From contig JBAOHZ010000009.1 in the NCBI GenBank assembly GCA_037045225.1, positions 1,178,001 through 1,242,000 of the forward strand: a stretch of DNA of 64,000 nucleotides, written 5' to 3'. The position numbers and the translations under genes were made by a program. Below the pieces are notes generated by a model that was not told where the DNA came from, did not search any database, and saw nothing but the letters and a program-made list of their open reading frames with translations. The DNA is from Nitrospira sp. (GTDB lineage Bacteria; Nitrospirota; Nitrospiria; Nitrospirales; Nitrospiraceae). The number at the start of each line of letters is the position of its first letter. The stretch's first letter is position 1. Shown one piece after another: positions 61,641 to 64,000 of the stretch.

Positions 61641-61893
61641 GTTGTTCCCTTTCGGGGGTAGCACCCCCAGGTTAGCAGGAATGTACTATACGGCTGCTCT
61701 CCGGGGGCCGTCAAGCCAAGTTCGCCTGATTAGGCCTGAATCTCAATCAGTTAGGGCTGATAGACCTACAAGGAATCAGTCCAAAGACTCGCCGACATTC
61801 GATCACGGTTCCTGGCGCCGACCAGCGCAAGAAAAAGGGGACTGGCCATCCTTCTCGAACGACCAATCCCCATGATTCTGCTGACCAGCCTAG

Positions 61894-62481
61894 TTACTTC
61901 AAATGGCTCCCCGCCCCCATGAAGAACAACATGGGAATAGACAGCAGGAAGTTGATGCGCGACGCAATCAAGGCCGTTTTGCCCCACTGAGCCATCTCCG
62001 GCGGAGCAGGCGTCCCTTGGGCAGCGGCGGCCGCCGCTGCAATGATCTTCTTCTGATTGGGCCAGATGATCCCATGCACGTTCCCCATCATGATGATACC
62101 CAGAAGACCGCCGATTCCCAGTGCAAGCGCCCCCGTTCCACCTTTTGAATAGAGGTAGCCGTAGAGCACGACCCCCGCGAGGACGGTCACCGTCGCGCCA
62201 TGGCGGAACCAATTCAGCGCGGCCGGCATCAACTTGGGAATGACGATGTTCTTCGTCGGCCCATCCAGGCTCTTGAGAAAGCCGGCATTGATCAGGTTAA
62301 AAAAGTACAACAGCCCGATCCAGGTGATACCGGCCAGGAAATGGATCCAGCGCACGATCAGACCGAACCAATCGGCCTCACCAGCGCCCACTCCAGCCAT
62401 ACCCAGATAGACGACTATCAATCCGACAGAAAGCGCTAATCCTGCGCCCAATGTCTGATACGGATCCTCCAAGAATTTCAT
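61894..62481 (-). CDS. PuuD-type urate oxidase N-terminal domain membrane protein
   Basis: 195 residues with five or six helices. WIHFLAGITWIGLLYFFNLI, PKLMPAALNWFRHGA and NVHGIIWPNQKKI are the signature of the urate hydroxylase PuuD membrane domain; conserved histidines may bind haem. The C-terminal cytochrome c of PuuD is absent. Bacteria without purine catabolism also carry this short form, so urate is not assured. GGGGGG precedes the ATG. Confidence 0.82.
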   Translation of the reverse strand: MKFLEDPYQTLGAGLALSVGLIVVYLGMAGVGAGEADWFGLIVRWIHFLAGITWIGLLYFFNLINAGFLKSLDGPTKNIVIPKLMPAALNWFRHGATVTVLAGVVLYGYLYSKGGTGALALGIGGLLGIIMMGNVHGIIWPNQKKIIAAAAAAAQGTPAPPEMAQWGKTALIASRINFLLSIPMLFFMGAGSHLK

Positions 62482-62583
62482 ACGCCCCCCAACTGTAACG
62501 GTTTACTGCCAACCACGTTCTCTACTGCAGGCCATTGAGCCTTGTCAAGCAACCTGCGTCACACATCCTTCAAAATCGGCCTG

Positions 62584-63525
62584 TTACGCAGTCAGCAGGC
62601 GATCGACGACCCCACAGAGGTCCCGCACAGCGTCCGCAGATGCCTGTAATGCAGTGCGTTCCTCAGTGGTCAGATCATACTCAACGATGGATTCACCTCC
62701 ATTACGTCCCAACGTGACGGGGACCCCGACGATGACATCCTTCAGTCCGTATTCTCCCTCACAGAGCATGGCGCAGGGCAGGACGCGCTTCTGGTCGTTC
62801 ATGATTGCCTCGACCATGTCCACGGCAGAGGCGGACGGCGCATAAAACGCGCTGCCGGTCTTGAGCAGGCCCACGATTTCGGCCCCGCCGTCCTGCGTGC
62901 GCTTAATCAAGGCTGCCAGCCGTTCCGGAGCCAACCGGTCCGTAATCGGCTTGCCGGCCACCGTCGTTTGCCGGACCAGCGGCACCATCGTATCCCCGTG
63001 CCCACCCAACACCATCGCCTGCACATCCGTGCCCGGCACGTGCAATTCCTCGGCAACGAACGACCGCAAACGCGCCGTGTCCAGAACACCCGCCATCCCG
63101 AGCACCCGCGATTTCGGCAGGCCACTGACCTGTCGCGCCACATGCACCATGGCATCCAGCGGATTCGTCACCAGAATCAGGATGATATTCGGCGAACGCG
63201 AGACCAGTTCCCGCACCACCGTCTTCACGATTTTGGCATTCGTCGCCAGGAGCTCATCCCGACTCATGCCCGGCTTCCTGGGAATTCCCGACGTGATCAC
63301 GGCAATAGAGGACCCGGCGGTCTCGTCATACCCATTCGTACCGACGACGCGGGTACTGTACCCACACACCGGCCCGGCCTGAGTAATATCCAAGGCCTTC
63401 CCCTGTGGGATGCCCGGTACAATGTCGACCAGCACGACATCGTAGGCATTCTTCTCCGCCAGCCGCTGCGCGACCGTCCCGCCGACATTCCCCGCACCCA
63501 CTACCGTAATCTTTGGTCGTCCCAT
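62584..63525 (-). CDS. mdh: Malate dehydrogenase (LDH-like type)
   Basis: 313 residues from MGRPKITVVGAGNVGG, ATG 63525 being better spaced from GAGG than 63528. NAD site GAGNVGG, an Asp at the end of beta 2 (VLVDIV) for NAD+, mobile loop PRKPGMSRDEL with catalytic-site arginines, VTNPLDAM, and active His in GGHGDTMVPL. Interconverts malate and oxaloacetate in the TCA cycle or its reverse. Confidence 0.96.
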   Translation of the reverse strand: MGRPKITVVGAGNVGGTVAQRLAEKNAYDVVLVDIVPGIPQGKALDITQAGPVCGYSTRVVGTNGYDETAGSSIAVITSGIPRKPGMSRDELLATNAKIVKTVVRELVSRSPNIILILVTNPLDAMVHVARQVSGLPKSRVLGMAGVLDTARLRSFVAEELHVPGTDVQAMVLGGHGDTMVPLVRQTTVAGKPITDRLAPERLAALIKRTQDGGAEIVGLLKTGSAFYAPSASAVDMVEAIMNDQKRVLPCAMLCEGEYGLKDVIVGVPVTLGRNGGESIVEYDLTTEERTALQASADAVRDLCGVVDRLLTA

Positions 63526-63534
63526 CATCCCACC

Positions 63535-63565
63535 TCGTGAAGCGTGAAACGTGAAGCGTCAAGTG
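63535..63565. repeat. Short GTGAAGC/GTGAAAC repeat run
   Basis: Tandem variants of CGTGAAGCGTGAAACGTGAAG between mdh and its upstream neighbour, a low-complexity intergenic tract of a few 7-mers. No function is assigned. Confidence 0.5.
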
Positions 63566-63596
63566 CAAGGGCTCCCTTACACTCACTGTTTACCCT

Positions 63597-64000
63597 TCAC
63601 GCGTGTTCGTGACCCGTCCAGCCGCCGACCTTGAAATTGATCGTGCAGACAAAATTATCGCCGTCATAAAAATTCACTTTAATCTTCTTCTTCCCGTAGT
63701 GTGCCGCGAGAAAATCCTCCGGCGCCTCCACCAGTCCCTGGTACCCACCGGCAGGATACTCACCCAGTTCGTGAAATACCACGATCATGCCGGCTTTCAC
63801 TTCCTGCAATATCTTCGCGGTACAACGCGGATAAATTTCCCAAAACTTGGCGTCGATCTCCTCTCGCGTCGGTTCCGGCCGTTCCTCTCCCGGCTTGGTG
63901 TCGCGATTCGCAAACTTGGCCTGTCGCCGCACATAGGGGTATTGATGGCCGGTAAATAACTTGTAAAGCCACGGTGGCACCGTCGGTCGCGTGGGCTGCT
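63597..64000 (-). CDS. Conserved hypothetical protein (5' end beyond the window)
   Basis: The frame is open to the right edge: PTRPTVPPWLYKLFTGHQYP, REEIDAKFWEIYPRCTAKIL, MIVVFHELGEYPAGGYQGLV, KVNFYDGDNFVCTINFKVGG. At least 127 residues, with a GTG at 63980 but no ribosome site before it, so the start probably lies outside. Soluble alpha/beta protein; the family is not recognised. Same strand as mdh, 71 bp upstream of it. Confidence 0.72.
   Translation of the reverse strand, partial: QPTRPTVPPWLYKLFTGHQYPYVRRQAKFANRDTKPGEERPEPTREEIDAKFWEIYPRCTAKILQEVKAGMIVVFHELGEYPAGGYQGLVEAPEDFLAAHYGKKKIKVNFYDGDNFVCTINFKVGGWTGHEHA

Overview
The window looks like a stretch of a Nitrospira-like (Nitrospirota) chromosome. 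This is inference from gene content and high-GC coding style: a fused transaldolase/glucose-6-phosphate isomerase in an oxidative pentose phosphate operon, a cytochrome b fused to cytochrome c next to a Rieske protein, and a NuoF-ferredoxin-IscA group. No rRNA or marker search was possible.

Left part (1-32 kb): an RND efflux permease (cut by the left edge) with its membrane fusion adaptor; a LysR regulator with a perfect T-N11-A operator facing two MOSC proteins; small secreted proteins; a lone receiver protein; an N-terminally truncated Ada alkyltransferase; a truncated SGNH gene. A minus-strand sugar operon follows (transcribed from 20.4 to 11.1 kb): mannose-1-phosphate guanylyltransferase-like, tkt, tal-pgi, zwf, a frameshifted polyphosphate glucokinase and gnd. 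Next is an overlapping cluster sthA, Rieske, cytochrome b/c. Then comes a sigma-54 activator with two candidate target genes, each preceded by a -24/-12 promoter and paired upstream sites, followed by a HigBA toxin-antitoxin pair.

Middle (32239-51692): a 19,408-bp integrated element bounded by a 46-bp perfect direct repeat equal to the 3' part of tRNA-Lys(TTT). Its right 7.4 kb is a filamentous phage (inovirus) genome: HTH, replication initiator, ssDNA-binding protein, small one-helix proteins, pIII/TspB-like adhesin, pVI-like, Zot, major coat protein, terminator, second coat-like protein, RadC-like, excisionase-like and a tyrosine integrase whose 3' end runs through the tRNA. Its left 11 kb carries secreted glycine-rich paralogues and two Rhs/YD-repeat toxin units, each followed by a candidate immunity gene. 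A decayed integrase 3' end just outside the left repeat shows that a related element used the same tRNA before.

Right part (51.8-64 kb): housekeeping genes purA, tRNA-Ala(GGC), an ABC-F ATPase, a PilZ protein, rarA, an alpha/beta hydrolase, folE, a 6-pyruvoyl-tetrahydropterin synthase homologue, an IscA-type protein, a 2Fe-2S ferredoxin, nuoF, a PuuD-type membrane protein, malate dehydrogenase and a conserved hypothetical gene cut by the right edge.
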